DNA of 64,000 nucleotides from Corynebacterium guangdongense (GCF_030408915.1 NZ_CP047654.1:930001-994000), one strand, 5' to 3'. Positions 11,812 through 19,778 are shown, counted from the stretch's first letter. The notes: generated by a model from the sequence alone, not told the origin. A program made the numbers and translations.

Positions 11812-12342
11812 ATGGCTAACTCCCGCATCTCCCGTCGCACCACCGTCCCGGTCGCCTCGCGCGAGCGTGCCGAGAAGCGACCGAAGAAGCGGCTGCCCCA
11901 GGTCCGGAACATCTCCCTGGGCGGCGTGGCCATCATCGTCGGTGCGGTCCTGCTCGTCCTCGTCGCCATCGCCGTCCCGCTGCGCAACTACTACGAGGGC
12001 CGCACGGAGATCGCGCGTCTGACCGAATCCATCGCCGCCAAGGAAGCGGAGAAGGAACGGCTGCTCGCCGACATCGCCCGCTACCAGGACGAGGACTTCA
12101 TCCGCCAGGAGGCCCGTCGGCGGCTCGGCGTCGTCGACGAGGGGGAGGTCGCCTGGCGGATCCTGGATCCGCGCATGAGCGCCAACGGTGCAGTGACCAC
12201 GCCCCACGACGCCACCGGCGCCGACGTCGCGTGGTACGAGGTGCTGTGGGACTCGGTGGCGGAACCCCCGCTCGAGCCCCTCAACCCGACTCCTCCGCCC
12301 GTCGAGGAGCCCCTCGAGGAGCCCGCGACACCTGCAGAATGA
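11812..12342 (+). CDS. FtsB/DivIC-like septum formation protein
   Basis: 176 residues from the ATG at 11812; TATGCT lies 10 bases upstream, so a nearly leaderless start is likely, whereas the GTG 60 bases earlier lies inside the eno terminator. Layout: a basic cytoplasmic N-terminus, one membrane segment (about residues 40-60), a short extracellular coiled coil (ESIAAKEAEKERLLADIARY), the DivIC-typical DEDFIRQEARRRLGVV, and a proline/glutamate-rich tail of about 30 residues. FtsB links FtsL and FtsQ in the divisome. M. tuberculosis has the corresponding Rv1024 after eno. The symbol ftsB is likely but I leave it open. Confidence 0.88.
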   Translation: MANSRISRRTTVPVASRERAEKRPKKRLPQVRNISLGGVAIIVGAVLLVLVAIAVPLRNYYEGRTEIARLTESIAAKEAEKERLLADIARYQDEDFIRQEARRRLGVVDEGEVAWRILDPRMSANGAVTTPHDATGADVAWYEVLWDSVAEPPLEPLNPTPPPVEEPLEEPATPAE

Positions 12343-12366
12343 CGGGGGTGTGAGATAATACCGCCC

Positions 12367-12933
12367 ATGACTGTCTCGCAAGCCGATCTGGATTCCATCG
12401 CCGAGCAGCTCGGGCGCATGCCCCGTGGCGTGCTCGACATCGCCTACCGCACCCCGGATGGCGCCCCGGCAGTGGTCACAACCGCCCCCAGGCTCGAGGA
12501 CGGGACCCCGTTCCCCACGCTCTACTACCTGACCGAACCGCGCCTGACCGCCGAGGCCTCCCGACTGGAGGTCGCGCAGGTGATGAAGTGGATGGAGAAG
12601 CGTCTGGGCGAGGACGAGGACCTCGCCGCCGACTACCGGGCCGCCCACGAGCATTTCCTGGCCACGCGCAACCAGATCGAGGACCTGGGCACCGACTTCT
12701 CCGGGGGCGGCATGCCCGACCGGGTCAAGTGCCTGCACGTGCTCATCGCCTACGCGCTCGCCGAGGGGCCGGGACACTTCCGCCTGGGAACCGAGGCGGT
12801 GGCCCTGGCAGCCGAGCACGGTGATCTGCGCGGCACCGCCATCCCCACCGACTGGCCCACCACCGCGGAGCTGGGCATCACGGTCGACGCCGACGGAACC
12901 GCGGGATTCATGACCGACCCCCAGGAGGACTAG
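12367..12933 (+). CDS. DUF501 family protein
   Basis: 188 residues. It belongs to DUF501, a small family found mostly in actinobacteria directly before ppx; typical segments are GRMPRGVLDIAYRTPDG, FPTLYYLTEPRLTAEASRLE, and DRVKCLHVLIAYALAEGPGHFRLG with a conserved cysteine and histidine that could bind a metal. The biochemical role is not known to me. GATAAT lies 7 bases before the ATG, so transcription is probably leaderless. Only four bases separate its stop from the ppx start, so the two are one operon and may act together on polyphosphate or a related signal; that link is inference. Confidence 0.88.
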   Translation: MTVSQADLDSIAEQLGRMPRGVLDIAYRTPDGAPAVVTTAPRLEDGTPFPTLYYLTEPRLTAEASRLEVAQVMKWMEKRLGEDEDLAADYRAAHEHFLATRNQIEDLGTDFSGGGMPDRVKCLHVLIAYALAEGPGHFRLGTEAVALAAEHGDLRGTAIPTDWPTTAELGITVDADGTAGFMTDPQED

Positions 12934-12937
12934 CGCC

Positions 12938-13906
12938 ATGACCCGAGTAGCAGCGATCGACTGCGGCACCAACTCCATCCGCCTGCTCGTCTCCGACGTC
13001 AGGGACGGCGAGATCCATGAAGTCACCCGCCTCAACGAGATCGTCAGGCTCGGGCAGGGCGTGGACGCCACCGGTCGGCTGGCTCCCGAGGCCATCGAGC
13101 GCACCCGGGAGGCACTCACCACCTACGTCCAGATCATGAAGGCTGAGGGGGTCACCGACGTCCGGATGGTCGCGACCTCCGCGACCCGTGACGCCGTCAA
13201 CCGGGACGAGTTCTTCGGCATGACCGCCCGTCTCCTCGGCGAGATCCGGCCCGGCGCCGTCGCCGAGGTCATCTCGGGCGAGGAGGAGGCGGCGCTGTCC
13301 TTCCGGGGCGCGGTCGCCGACCTGGATCCCAGCCGGGAGCCCTTCTGCGTCATCGACCTCGGCGGCGGTTCCACCGAATTCATCGTCGGCACGGCGGCGG
13401 GCGATATCCTCGGCGCGAGCAGCGTGGACATGGGGTGCGTGCGCCTGACCGAGCGGATCATGGTCTCCGATCCCGCCACCGAGGCGGAGATCGCCGAAGC
13501 CGAGGACTACGTCGCGGAGCTGACGGAGCGGGTGGCCGAGCAGCTGCCGCTGGCCCAGGCCCGCACCTTCGTCGGTGTGGCCGGCACCTTCACCACCCTT
13601 TCGGCCCTGGCCCAGGGGCTGGAGACCTACGACCGGACCGAAATCCACAATTCCGAGTTGAGCTTTGAGGCGCTGCAGGTGATCACCGACAACCTCATCG
13701 CGGAGCCGGCGGCGCTGCGCGCGGCTCATCCGGTGATCCACCCGGGACGCGCCGACGTCATCGGCGGCGGCAGCGTGGTGGTCAACGGAATCATCGACAT
13801 GATCAGCCGCCACTCCGACGTCCACAGCTTCGTGATCTCGGAAAAGGACATCCTCGACGGTATCGTCGCCGGGCTGGTTGACAGGCTCGCGGAGGCGGCA
13901 GGGTAA
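12938..13906 (+). CDS. ppx: Ppx/GppA-family exopolyphosphatase
   Basis: 322 residues, the short form without the C-terminal HD domain. The ASKHA-fold motifs are clear: AAIDCGTNSIRLLV at the start, the second phosphate loop VIDLGGGSTEFIVG around residue 140, and GVAGTFTTLSALAQGL. Members of this group degrade polyphosphate from the end and/or hydrolyse (p)ppGpp. It is co-transcribed with the DUF501 gene, in the place held by Rv1026 in M. tuberculosis. Its 3' end contains TTGACA, and a TAAACT overlaps the stop codon; these may form a promoter for the following tRNA, though the 20-base spacer is long. Confidence 0.93.
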   Translation: MTRVAAIDCGTNSIRLLVSDVRDGEIHEVTRLNEIVRLGQGVDATGRLAPEAIERTREALTTYVQIMKAEGVTDVRMVATSATRDAVNRDEFFGMTARLLGEIRPGAVAEVISGEEEAALSFRGAVADLDPSREPFCVIDLGGGSTEFIVGTAAGDILGASSVDMGCVRLTERIMVSDPATEAEIAEAEDYVAELTERVAEQLPLAQARTFVGVAGTFTTLSALAQGLETYDRTEIHNSELSFEALQVITDNLIAEPAALRAAHPVIHPGRADVIGGGSVVVNGIIDMISRHSDVHSFVISEKDILDGIVAGLVDRLAEAAG

Positions 13907-13948
13907 ACTACCCGCATCCCGTATTCGGCGCGTCCGGCCGGGAGGAAC

Positions 13949-14025
13949 GCCCCCATAGCCCAATTGGCAGAGGCGGCAGACTTAAAATCTGCACAGTGTC
14001 GGTTCGAGCCCGACTGGGGGTACCA
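13949..14025 (+). tRNA. tRNA-Leu (anticodon UAA) with a short variable loop
   Basis: Acceptor arms GCCCCCA and TGGGGGT, discriminator A and an encoded CCA. The anticodon stem GCAGA/TCTGC holds the loop CTTAAAA, giving anticodon TAA (Leu, codon UUA). The T arm is GTCGG-TTCGAGC-CCGAC. Between anticodon stem and T stem there are only five bases (ACAGT), whereas leucine tRNAs normally carry a long variable arm; the terminal pair is G1-U72. The Leu call therefore rests on the anticodon and the A73 discriminator alone. Confidence 0.85.
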
Positions 14026-14032
14026 CGACGTA

Positions 14033-14074
14033 GCCGGGGAGCGGTCGCGGGGGCGCTCCCGGCATGATATTTTT
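14033..14074 (+). terminator. Terminator after tRNA-Leu
   Basis: GCCGGGGAGCG pairs with CGCTCCCGGC (one bulge) and is followed by ATGATATTTTTC. It is placed a few bases after the CCA end. Confidence 0.7.
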
Positions 14075-14238
14075 CTGCGGCCGGGAACTATTTCCGGTGA
14101 CGCGAACGTTGTACATAGTGGTGTGTGAGGGAGGGCTTCTTCCTCGTCGGCACCTAGAACACATAGAACTGATCGGCCCTGCCTGCATTCCGGGTCAAGA
14201 CCGGGTGGGTGGGGATACTAGAAAGGAACGGGAGACTC

Positions 14239-15051
14239 GTGCGCAGCAACAACCCCGTACTGACGAACCTGCCCAAGGCCACCGCCGGGAGCTACCGCCA
14301 GCAGCAGGGGTACCAGGATCCCTACGCCGGCTACCAGCCCGCCCAGACCACCGGTGCTTCCGACCGCCCGATGACCGTCGACGACGTCGTCACCAAGACG
14401 GGCCTGACCCTGGCCGTCATCGTCGCCTTCGCGCTGGTGACCTTCGGCGTCAGCTTCGTCGACATGGGCCTGGCCCTGATCCTCACGGTCGTCGGCGCCA
14501 TCGGCGGTTTCATCACCGTCCTGGTGCAGGCCTTCCGCAAGTCCTACGGCTCCGCGGGCGCGACCCTGCTCTACGCCGCGTTCGAGGGTCTTTTCCTCGG
14601 CGGATTCTCGATGATCCTGTCCGGCTGGACCGTGGGCGACGCCGACGCCGGCGCCCTCATCGGCCAGGCCATCCTGGGCACCGTCGGCGTCTTCGTCGGC
14701 ATGCTCGTGGTCTACAAGACCGGCGCCATCCGCATGACCCCGCGGGTGTCACGCTTCATCACTGCGGCGATCATCGGCGTCGCCGTCCTGGCCGTCGGCA
14801 ACCTGCTGCTGGCCCTGTTCACCGGCATGAGCCCGCTGCGGGACGGCGGCACCCTGGCCATCGTCTTCTCCCTGGTCTGCATCGGCCTGGCGGCGATGAG
14901 CTTCCTGCAGGACTTCGACGTCGCCGACCAGCTCATCCGTCAGGGGGCTCCGTCCAAGATGGCCTGGGGCGTCGCCCTCGGCCTGGCCGTGACCCTGGTC
15001 TGGCTCTACACCGAGATTTTGCGTCTGCTGTCCTACTTCCAGAACCGCTGA
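14239..15051 (+). CDS. Bax inhibitor-1/YccA family membrane protein
   Basis: 270 residues from the GTG at 14239, with GGAACGGGAG just upstream; the product then begins with the usual RSNNPVLTNL. After a cytoplasmic tail of about 50 residues rich in Gln and Tyr there are seven membrane segments. This matches the actinobacterial YccA-like branch of the Bax inhibitor-1 family, including RYSSRFITAA-type and DFDVADQLIRQGAPSKMAW segments with the conserved acidic residues near the C-terminus. Relatives are calcium-leak channels or modulators of membrane proteases; the role here is not known. GATACT lies 18 bases upstream of the Shine-Dalgarno region. A strong terminator follows. Confidence 0.88.
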   Translation: MRSNNPVLTNLPKATAGSYRQQQGYQDPYAGYQPAQTTGASDRPMTVDDVVTKTGLTLAVIVAFALVTFGVSFVDMGLALILTVVGAIGGFITVLVQAFRKSYGSAGATLLYAAFEGLFLGGFSMILSGWTVGDADAGALIGQAILGTVGVFVGMLVVYKTGAIRMTPRVSRFITAAIIGVAVLAVGNLLLALFTGMSPLRDGGTLAIVFSLVCIGLAAMSFLQDFDVADQLIRQGAPSKMAWGVALGLAVTLVWLYTEILRLLSYFQNR

Positions 15052-15071
15052 CGCCGGCCTGTTTGTCGACG

Positions 15072-15106
15072 CCGGGCCGCGCCCCACAGGGGGCGCGGCC
15101 CGGTTT
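15072..15106 (+). terminator. Terminator after the Bax-inhibitor-like gene
   Basis: CCGGGCCGCGCCCC and GGGGCGCGGCCCGG form a 14-bp stem with a very short loop, followed by TTTCTGGTTT. Confidence 0.85.
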
Positions 15107-15146
15107 CTGGTTTCCCGCCTGGGCGGCGAGGCCGGGCGGCGGAAAG

Positions 15147-15199
15147 CGCTGACGGGGCCGAGCCCCGCCCGCGTGAGCGGAGGGTCGGCCCCGTCAGCG
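15147..15199 (-). terminator. Terminator of the lipoprotein gene
   Basis: CGCTGACGGGGCCGA and TCGGCCCCGTCAGCG are perfect 15-base complements around a 23-base loop. On the minus strand the stem is followed by CTTTCC, just after the lipoprotein stop codon. Confidence 0.65.
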
Positions 15200-15209
15200 G
15201 GGGAATGCG

Positions 15210-15677
15210 TTACTGGGTGACGGCGACGCCGTCGACCTCGATGGCGGTGTAGACCTCGCCCTCGGCGGTCGTGGACGCGTCGGACAGCGTGACGACGGCC
15301 GGCAGACCGGTGGTCTGGTTGGTGCCGTTGCCCTGCGCCTCATCCGAGCCCCAGGTGGACCACTGGATGTTGACGACGGCGTCCGCGGGGTTGGCGCAGT
15401 CCAGGGTGACCCGGTCCGGCTCCTGGGCCGGCTCGGCGACGCAGTCGACGAAGGAGATGTCCTCGGCGCCGGCGGCTGCGGTGGCGGTGCCGGTGGTGGA
15501 GGACTCGGCGGAGGCTTCGCCGGTGGTCCAGGAGCTGCCCTCAGTGACAGAGGCGGCGTCCTGCTCCTTGGCGGTCTCGACCTTCAGCTCGGAGTCATTC
15601 TGGTTCGGCGGGCTGCAGGCCGCGAGGCCGACGGCGACGAGACCGGTAAGGGCGGTGGCGATGAAGCGCTTGTTCAT
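15210..15677 (-). CDS. Small lipoprotein of unknown function
   Basis: 155 residues from the ATG at 15677, with GGAAGGA nine bases upstream. The signal ends in the lipobox VGLAAC (Cys20), followed by a Ser/Thr/Ala-rich linker of about 55 residues and a small C-terminal domain that holds two cysteines (VDCVAEP and LDCANPA), perhaps a disulphide. It would be anchored on the outer face of the membrane. No family recognised. It lies 28 bases downstream of greA on the same strand and may share its transcript. Confidence 0.78.
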   Translation of the reverse strand: MNKRFIATALTGLVAVGLAACSPPNQNDSELKVETAKEQDAASVTEGSSWTTGEASAESSTTGTATAAAGAEDISFVDCVAEPAQEPDRVTLDCANPADAVVNIQWSTWGSDEAQGNGTNQTTGLPAVVTLSDASTTAEGEVYTAIEVDGVAVTQ

Positions 15678-15705
15678 GGTTGAAGTCCTTCCAGAAACGA
15701 AAAAG

Positions 15706-16230
15706 TTAGTTGGACGCGCGCGGGGTGGCGGCCTTCTCGGAATCGTACGGTGCGGCCGAGACGATCGTGACCGTAATGGTGTTGCCGTTGGGCGCGGTGT
15801 ACTCGCGGGTGTCGCCCTCCTGCGCGCCCAGAACGGCCGCGCCGAGCGGGGACTGCTCGGAGTAGGTTTCCAGGTCCTTGTTGCCGGTGGCCGCGGCACG
15901 GGTGCCGATCAGGAAGGTTTCCTTGTCGTTCTCGTCGCCGTTGTAGTAGACGTGGACGACCGAACCGGTGTGGGCGACGCCCTCGGCGAGTTCACCGCGC
16001 TCCGTGGTGGAGTTCGCGAGCACCTCGGAGATCTGCTTGATGCGGGCCTCTGCCTGGTCCTGCTGCTCACGCGCGGCGTCGTAGCCGGCGTTCTCCTTGA
16101 GGTCGCCTTCCTCGCGGCGCTCGTTGATCTCCGCGGCGATGACCGGACGGTTGTCGATCAGCGCCTGCAGCTCACCCTCGAGCTTCGCCTTCATCTCCGG
16201 AGTGATGTACTGCTTCTGAGTCTCTGCCAT
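15706..16230 (-). CDS. greA: Transcription elongation factor GreA
   Basis: 174 residues from the ATG at 16230, with GAAGGAAAG upstream. GreA enters the secondary channel of RNA polymerase and stimulates cleavage of backtracked RNA. The N-terminal coiled coil carries the tip motif with acidic residues (REEGDLKENAGYDAAREQQ), and the C-terminal FKBP-like domain has QSPLGAAVLGAQEGD. The family signature is complete. It is followed on the same strand by the lipoprotein gene and preceded by the DUF4307 gene; an extended -10 promoter lies 122 bases upstream of the start. M. tuberculosis has greA (Rv1080c) in the same neighbourhood. Confidence 0.96.
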   Translation of the reverse strand: MAETQKQYITPEMKAKLEGELQALIDNRPVIAAEINERREEGDLKENAGYDAAREQQDQAEARIKQISEVLANSTTERGELAEGVAHTGSVVHVYYNGDENDKETFLIGTRAAATGNKDLETYSEQSPLGAAVLGAQEGDTREYTAPNGNTITVTIVSAAPYDSEKAATPRASN

Positions 16231-16351
16231 GGGCTTCGTTCGCTTTCCTTCGGAGGCCACACCCGCGGCGTCGCAGCCGTGGCCGGTGTCGGTCGTCATT
16301 GACCCGCCGACGGCGAACATTGGCGCCACCAGCAGGTTTATTCTGCACGAA

Positions 16352-16360
16352 ATGCTAGCA
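16352..16360 (-). promoter_or_regulatory. Likely extended -10 promoter of greA
   Basis: On the minus strand TGCTAGCAT reads as an extended -10 element (TG, one base, TAGCAT). It is placed in the otherwise empty stretch between the DUF4307 and greA genes and would give a leader of about 115 bases. No convincing -35 box is seen. Confidence 0.45.
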
Positions 16361-16422
16361 CAGCGCCCGGACCCGGGTTCCCATCCATCCGTCGCAATCG
16401 GGCGCGTGGCCGGGGGAGGAGG

Positions 16423-16887
16423 CTAACGGGCGGTGTAGGTCGGGTCCTCGAGGTTCATGTAGGCGGGGATGTTGACCGAGCAGCCGTAGACGCCGCCGGA
16501 GACCGGCAGATCACGGGTCGGCAGGTCCACCTGCATACGGGTCTGAGTCTCGCCGCCGGCCGGCATGATGACCTCGCGGCGACCGACCTCGGCCATGGCG
16601 TAGTTCAATGCGGTCACGATGCAGTAGGAGGGCTGGGAGGGATCCTCGCGGGAGATGTCCACCCACAGGCGCATGGTCTCCTCGTCGAGGCGCTCGTAGG
16701 TCACCAGGGACGCCGACACCGGAACGGATTCACGCTCCTGCAGGTAACGGGCGGCGAAGAGAATGGTGCCGATGATCAGGAGGGTGAACGCCACCGCCAC
16801 CACCTTGCCGGCGATCCCCGACGGCTTCCTCGGCGTGTTGTCGCGGCCGTACCGGGAGGCGGGTCGGGTGACTGGGGTGGAGCTCAT
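16423..16887 (-). CDS. DUF4307 family membrane protein
   Basis: 154 residues from the ATG at 16887, preceded by GAGG; an ATG 18 bases earlier is the alternative. One membrane segment (about residues 28-50) follows a basic cytoplasmic N-terminus; the remaining 100 residues lie outside and contain SYCIVTALNYAMAEVGRREV and YGCSVNIP, with two cysteines that may be joined. This matches DUF4307, known from actinobacteria next to greA and mca (Rv1081c). Biochemical function unknown. Transcribed leftwards, divergent from mca. Confidence 0.85.
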   Translation of the reverse strand: MSSTPVTRPASRYGRDNTPRKPSGIAGKVVAVAFTLLIIGTILFAARYLQERESVPVSASLVTYERLDEETMRLWVDISREDPSQPSYCIVTALNYAMAEVGRREVIMPAGGETQTRMQVDLPTRDLPVSGGVYGCSVNIPAYMNLEDPTYTAR

Positions 16888-17107
16888 GGATACGAACCTC
16901 GGCATCAGCGTCTGGGAGGGAATGTCGACATCATCCTAACGGTTGACGGGAGGGAGGGCGCCATCGAGGCTCTTCCCACGTCCGTCGCTGCGCCCGTCCT
17001 CGCGGAGTGCGGAATCGGACGGGGAAAAGATTAGGCTGTGTCAACGAACCCGATTGCCGGGTCTCCTGTGTCCAGCGTTCATTCATCTCTGTGAGGAAGA
17101 AGCAACT

Positions 17108-18016
17108 GTGAGCGGCTACCGCCTGATGTCCATTCACGCACACCCTGACGACGAAGCGTCGAAGGGCGCGGCGACGACCGCCCGCTACGCCGCCGAGGGC
17201 AACGACGTGCTGGTCGTCACCTGCACCGGCGGTGAGCGCGGCAGCATCCTCAACCCGGCGATGGATCGCCCGGAGATCATCGAGAACCTCATGGCCGTGC
17301 GCCGCGACGAGATGGCCGCCGCCGCAGAGGCGCTCGGCGTCGAGCACGTGTGGCTCGGCTACGTCGATTCCGGCCTCCCGGAAGGCGAGCCCCTGCCGCC
17401 GCTGCCGGAGGGCTGTTTTGCGGTGCAGGACGACGAGGACGTGGCTCACGACCTGATCAAGCTCATCCGGGAGCAGCGCCCGCACGTCATCCTCACTTAT
17501 GACGAGAACGGCGGCTACCCGCACCCGGACCACATCAAGGTCCACGTCACCTCGATGATCGCCTGGGACAGGGCCGGCGACCCCGAGTACGCCCCGGAGC
17601 TGGGGGAGCCCTGGGCGCCGCTGAAGCTGTACTACAGCCACGGGTTCATCTACCAGCGCATCCTCAAGATGCACCGTTGGCTGGTCGACGGCGGCCACGA
17701 GAGCCCCTTCGAGCGCATGCTCGAGCGCTGGGGTGAGCAGGACGCCGACATCATGGCCCGTGTCTCCACCCAGGTCGAGGCGGCCGAGTTCTTCCCGCAC
17801 CGCGACGCCGCCCTGCGCGCCCACGCCACCCAGATCGACCCGGCCGGCGCCTTCCTGGCCGTGCCCACCGAGGTGCAGCAGACGATGTGGACCACCGAGG
17901 AATTCGAGCTGGCCCGCACCCGCGTGTCGACGGACCTGCCGGAAACGGACCTCTTCGCCGGGATCGGCGACCCGTCGGAGGCGGACAGTTCGAACCATGA
18001 GCTGCACCGCAAGTAG
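17108..18016 (+). CDS. mca: Mycothiol S-conjugate amidase
   Basis: 302 residues from the GTG at 17108, with GAGGA upstream. Mca cleaves mycothiol S-conjugates of toxins to a mercapturic acid, which is exported, and GlcN-inositol, which is recycled. The zinc-site motifs of the PIG-L/MshB fold are present: MSIHAHPDDEASKG near the start and PHPDHIKVH near residue 140; TGGERGSILNPAMD and HGFIYQRILKMH are typical of Mca as against MshB. It is diagnostic of an actinobacterium that makes mycothiol. A 220-base divergent region separates it from DUF4307; a possible -10 TAGGCT lies about 70 bases before the start. Confidence 0.95.
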   Translation: MSGYRLMSIHAHPDDEASKGAATTARYAAEGNDVLVVTCTGGERGSILNPAMDRPEIIENLMAVRRDEMAAAAEALGVEHVWLGYVDSGLPEGEPLPPLPEGCFAVQDDEDVAHDLIKLIREQRPHVILTYDENGGYPHPDHIKVHVTSMIAWDRAGDPEYAPELGEPWAPLKLYYSHGFIYQRILKMHRWLVDGGHESPFERMLERWGEQDADIMARVSTQVEAAEFFPHRDAALRAHATQIDPAGAFLAVPTEVQQTMWTTEEFELARTRVSTDLPETDLFAGIGDPSEADSSNHELHRK

Positions 18017-18068
18017 ACTCGGGCGTCAGTAGCACCTCCACCATCTTCTTGTAGGGAAGCGTTCGTTG

Positions 18069-18386
18069 ATGACCATCTCCACCACTGTGCATGCCGCTGC
18101 GCTCAACGCCGCGACGACTGTCGACCTCCTGCTGGCCCAGGGACCTTCCGACGGCCCCGTCGGCCCCGAGTTCGGCAAGGCCTCTCCGATCGGCCTGTTC
18201 ATCCTGGTCGTGCTCGGCGTCGCCGTGCTGGCCCTGGGCTGGGCCTTCTACCGCCGCTTCACGCGCTTCCGCCGCCGGGCGATGTTCGCCGAGGCCCACG
18301 GCATCGACCTCTTCGATGAGGCTGCCGTCGACAAGGCGATGGAGGAGGCGGGGGTGTTCGACCGCCGCCGGAAGCCATTCCTCTAG
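18069..18386 (+). CDS. Small single-span membrane protein
   Basis: 105 residues from the ATG at 18069 (a TTG directly precedes it); TAGGGAAG lies about 10 bases upstream. A hydrophobic segment at about residues 42-62 (IGLFILVVLGVAVLALGW) is followed by a basic cytoplasmic stretch FYRRFTRFRRRA and a helical tail. M. tuberculosis has a similar small membrane protein gene after mca (Rv1083). The close spacing (52 bases) suggests co-transcription with mca. Function unknown. Confidence 0.75.
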   Translation: MTISTTVHAAALNAATTVDLLLAQGPSDGPVGPEFGKASPIGLFILVVLGVAVLALGWAFYRRFTRFRRRAMFAEAHGIDLFDEAAVDKAMEEAGVFDRRRKPFL

Positions 18387-18395
18387 ACCATATGC

Positions 18396-18424
18396 TTGTG
18401 TCCGGCGTGTCCAGCGTGTACGGT
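18396..18424 (+). promoter_or_regulatory. Promoter of the DAHP synthase attenuator
   Basis: TTGTGT at 18396-18401, a 17-base spacer, and TACGGT at 18419-18424. The leader-peptide ATG follows 7 bases after the -10 box, the same leaderless spacing seen at many other genes in the window. Confidence 0.55.
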
Positions 18425-18431
18425 GTGGGGC

Positions 18432-18506
18432 ATGTTCGTTCAGCGATTTTATTTTGGTGAGGCTCCGGGTGCCCATTCCCGCCGCCTCGCCGTTTCGCGT
18501 GTCTGA
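18432..18506 (+). CDS. Phe/Tyr leader peptide of the DAHP synthase attenuator
   Basis: A 24-residue open frame beginning MFVQRFYFGEAPG and ending SRV, TGA at 18504-18506. Residues 2, 6, 7 and 8 are Phe, Phe, Tyr and Phe, so translation would slow when charged tRNA-Phe or tRNA-Tyr is scarce. It starts 7 bases after a -10 box and lies immediately before a terminator-like hairpin and the aromatic-pathway gene. This is the classical design of ribosome-mediated attenuation; I recall that an attenuator of this kind has been reported for a DAHP synthase gene of C. glutamicum. Confidence 0.75.
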   Translation: MFVQRFYFGEAPGAHSRRLAVSRV

Positions 18507-18575
18507 CGACTGAAACGACGAACACCCGGAGCCAGCAGCACCTCACCCCAACGCAGGGTGACGGGGCTGCTTTTT
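18461..18575 (+). promoter_or_regulatory. Transcription attenuator (pause stem and terminator)
   Basis: Two stems are visible. GGCTCCGGGTG at 18461-18471, directly after the Phe-Tyr-Phe codons of the leader peptide, is the exact complement of CACCCGGAGCC at 18523-18533. Right after it, AGCAGC (18534) pairs with GCTGCT (18566), with CACCC/GGGTG inside, followed by TTTTT: an intrinsic terminator ending at 18575. A ribosome stalled on the aromatic codons would cover the first arm and free the second. Which alternative pairing then disrupts the terminator I could not settle by eye. Confidence 0.7.
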
Positions 18576-18633
18576 GCTTTCCCGCCCGTTGCCCTCAACA
18601 ACCCAGATTGATTACCTGAAAAGAGACCTCGCC

Positions 18634-19755
18634 ATGAGTCACCCGGTATCCCTCGCCAACGCAGCCTCGACCGCCAACCGTCGGGTCCGCGCGTTCCACG
18701 ACCTGCCCAGCCCCGCCCAGGTGCAGGCGCGATACCCGCTCACCGAGTCCCAGGCCGCCAAGGTCGAGCGCGATCGCCAGGAGATCGCCGACATCTTCGC
18801 GGGTGAGGACGATCGACTCACGGTCGTCGTCGGCCCGTGCTCCATCCACGATCCGGTCGCCGCGCTCGACTACGCCAACCGCCTTGCCCCGCTGGCCAAG
18901 CGCCTCAACGACGACCTGAAGATCGTCATGCGCGTCTACTTCGAGAAGCCGCGCACCACGGTCGGCTGGAAGGGCCTGATCAACGACCCGCACCTCAACG
19001 AGACCTACGACATCGACGCCGGTCTGGCGCTGGCGCGCAAGGTGCTCATGGACGTGGTCAACCTGGATCTGCCGACCGCCACCGAGTTCCTCGAGCCGAA
19101 CTCGCCGCAGTACTACGCCGACGCCGTGGCCTGGGGAGCGATCGGCGCGCGCACCACCGAATCGCAGGTCCACCGACAGCTGGCCAGCGGCATGTCCATG
19201 CCGATCGGCTTCAAGAACGGCACCGACGGCAATATCCAGGTCGCCCTCGACGCGGTCGTCGCCGCCTCCCAGCCGCAGTTCTTCTTCGGCACCTCCGACG
19301 AGGGCCACCCCTCCGTCGTGGAGACGGCGGGCAACCCGCACTGTCACATCATTCTCCGCGGCGGCACCTCCGGGCCGAACTACGACGTCGACTCCGTTGC
19401 CGCCTCGGTCGGAAAGATCGGCCCCGACGCCCGCCTCATGATCGACGCCTCCCACGCCAACTCGGGCAAGGACCACGTCCGCCAGGCCGAGGTCACCCAG
19501 GACATCGCCTCGGCGATCGCCGCCGGCAACGAGCACATCGCCGGCGTCATGCTGGAGTCCTTCCTCGTCGCCGGCGCGCAGTCCCTGGACCCCGCGAAAT
19601 TGAAGATCAACGGAGGGGAGGGCCTGGTCTACGGCCAATCCGTCACCGACAAATGCATGGACGTCGACACCACCGTCGACCTGCTCGCCGAGCTGGCGGC
19701 GGCGGTGCGCACGCGTCGGCAGGTCCACGCCTCGGGCACGTCGCGGGATCACTGA
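18634..19755 (+). CDS. aroG: 3-deoxy-7-phosphoheptulonate (DAHP) synthase, class I
   Basis: 373 residues from the ATG at 18634. The enzyme condenses phosphoenolpyruvate and erythrose 4-phosphate, the first step of aromatic amino acid synthesis. Family blocks are VVVGPCSIHDPVAALDYA, MRVYFEKPRTTVGWKGL, FLEPNSPQYYADAVAWGAIG, GFKNGTDG and MIDASHANSGKDH, the last with metal-binding residues. It is the E. coli AroG/F/H type with an N-terminal extension that in relatives carries feedback sites for Phe or Tyr. A leader peptide and attenuator upstream imply control by Phe/Tyr supply at the level of transcription too. The symbol could equally be aroF. Confidence 0.95.
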   Translation: MSHPVSLANAASTANRRVRAFHDLPSPAQVQARYPLTESQAAKVERDRQEIADIFAGEDDRLTVVVGPCSIHDPVAALDYANRLAPLAKRLNDDLKIVMRVYFEKPRTTVGWKGLINDPHLNETYDIDAGLALARKVLMDVVNLDLPTATEFLEPNSPQYYADAVAWGAIGARTTESQVHRQLASGMSMPIGFKNGTDGNIQVALDAVVAASQPQFFFGTSDEGHPSVVETAGNPHCHIILRGGTSGPNYDVDSVAASVGKIGPDARLMIDASHANSGKDHVRQAEVTQDIASAIAAGNEHIAGVMLESFLVAGAQSLDPAKLKINGGEGLVYGQSVTDKCMDVDTTVDLLAELAAAVRTRRQVHASGTSRDH

Positions 19756-19778
19756 TCACGAACGCTAGACTCAGGGGG

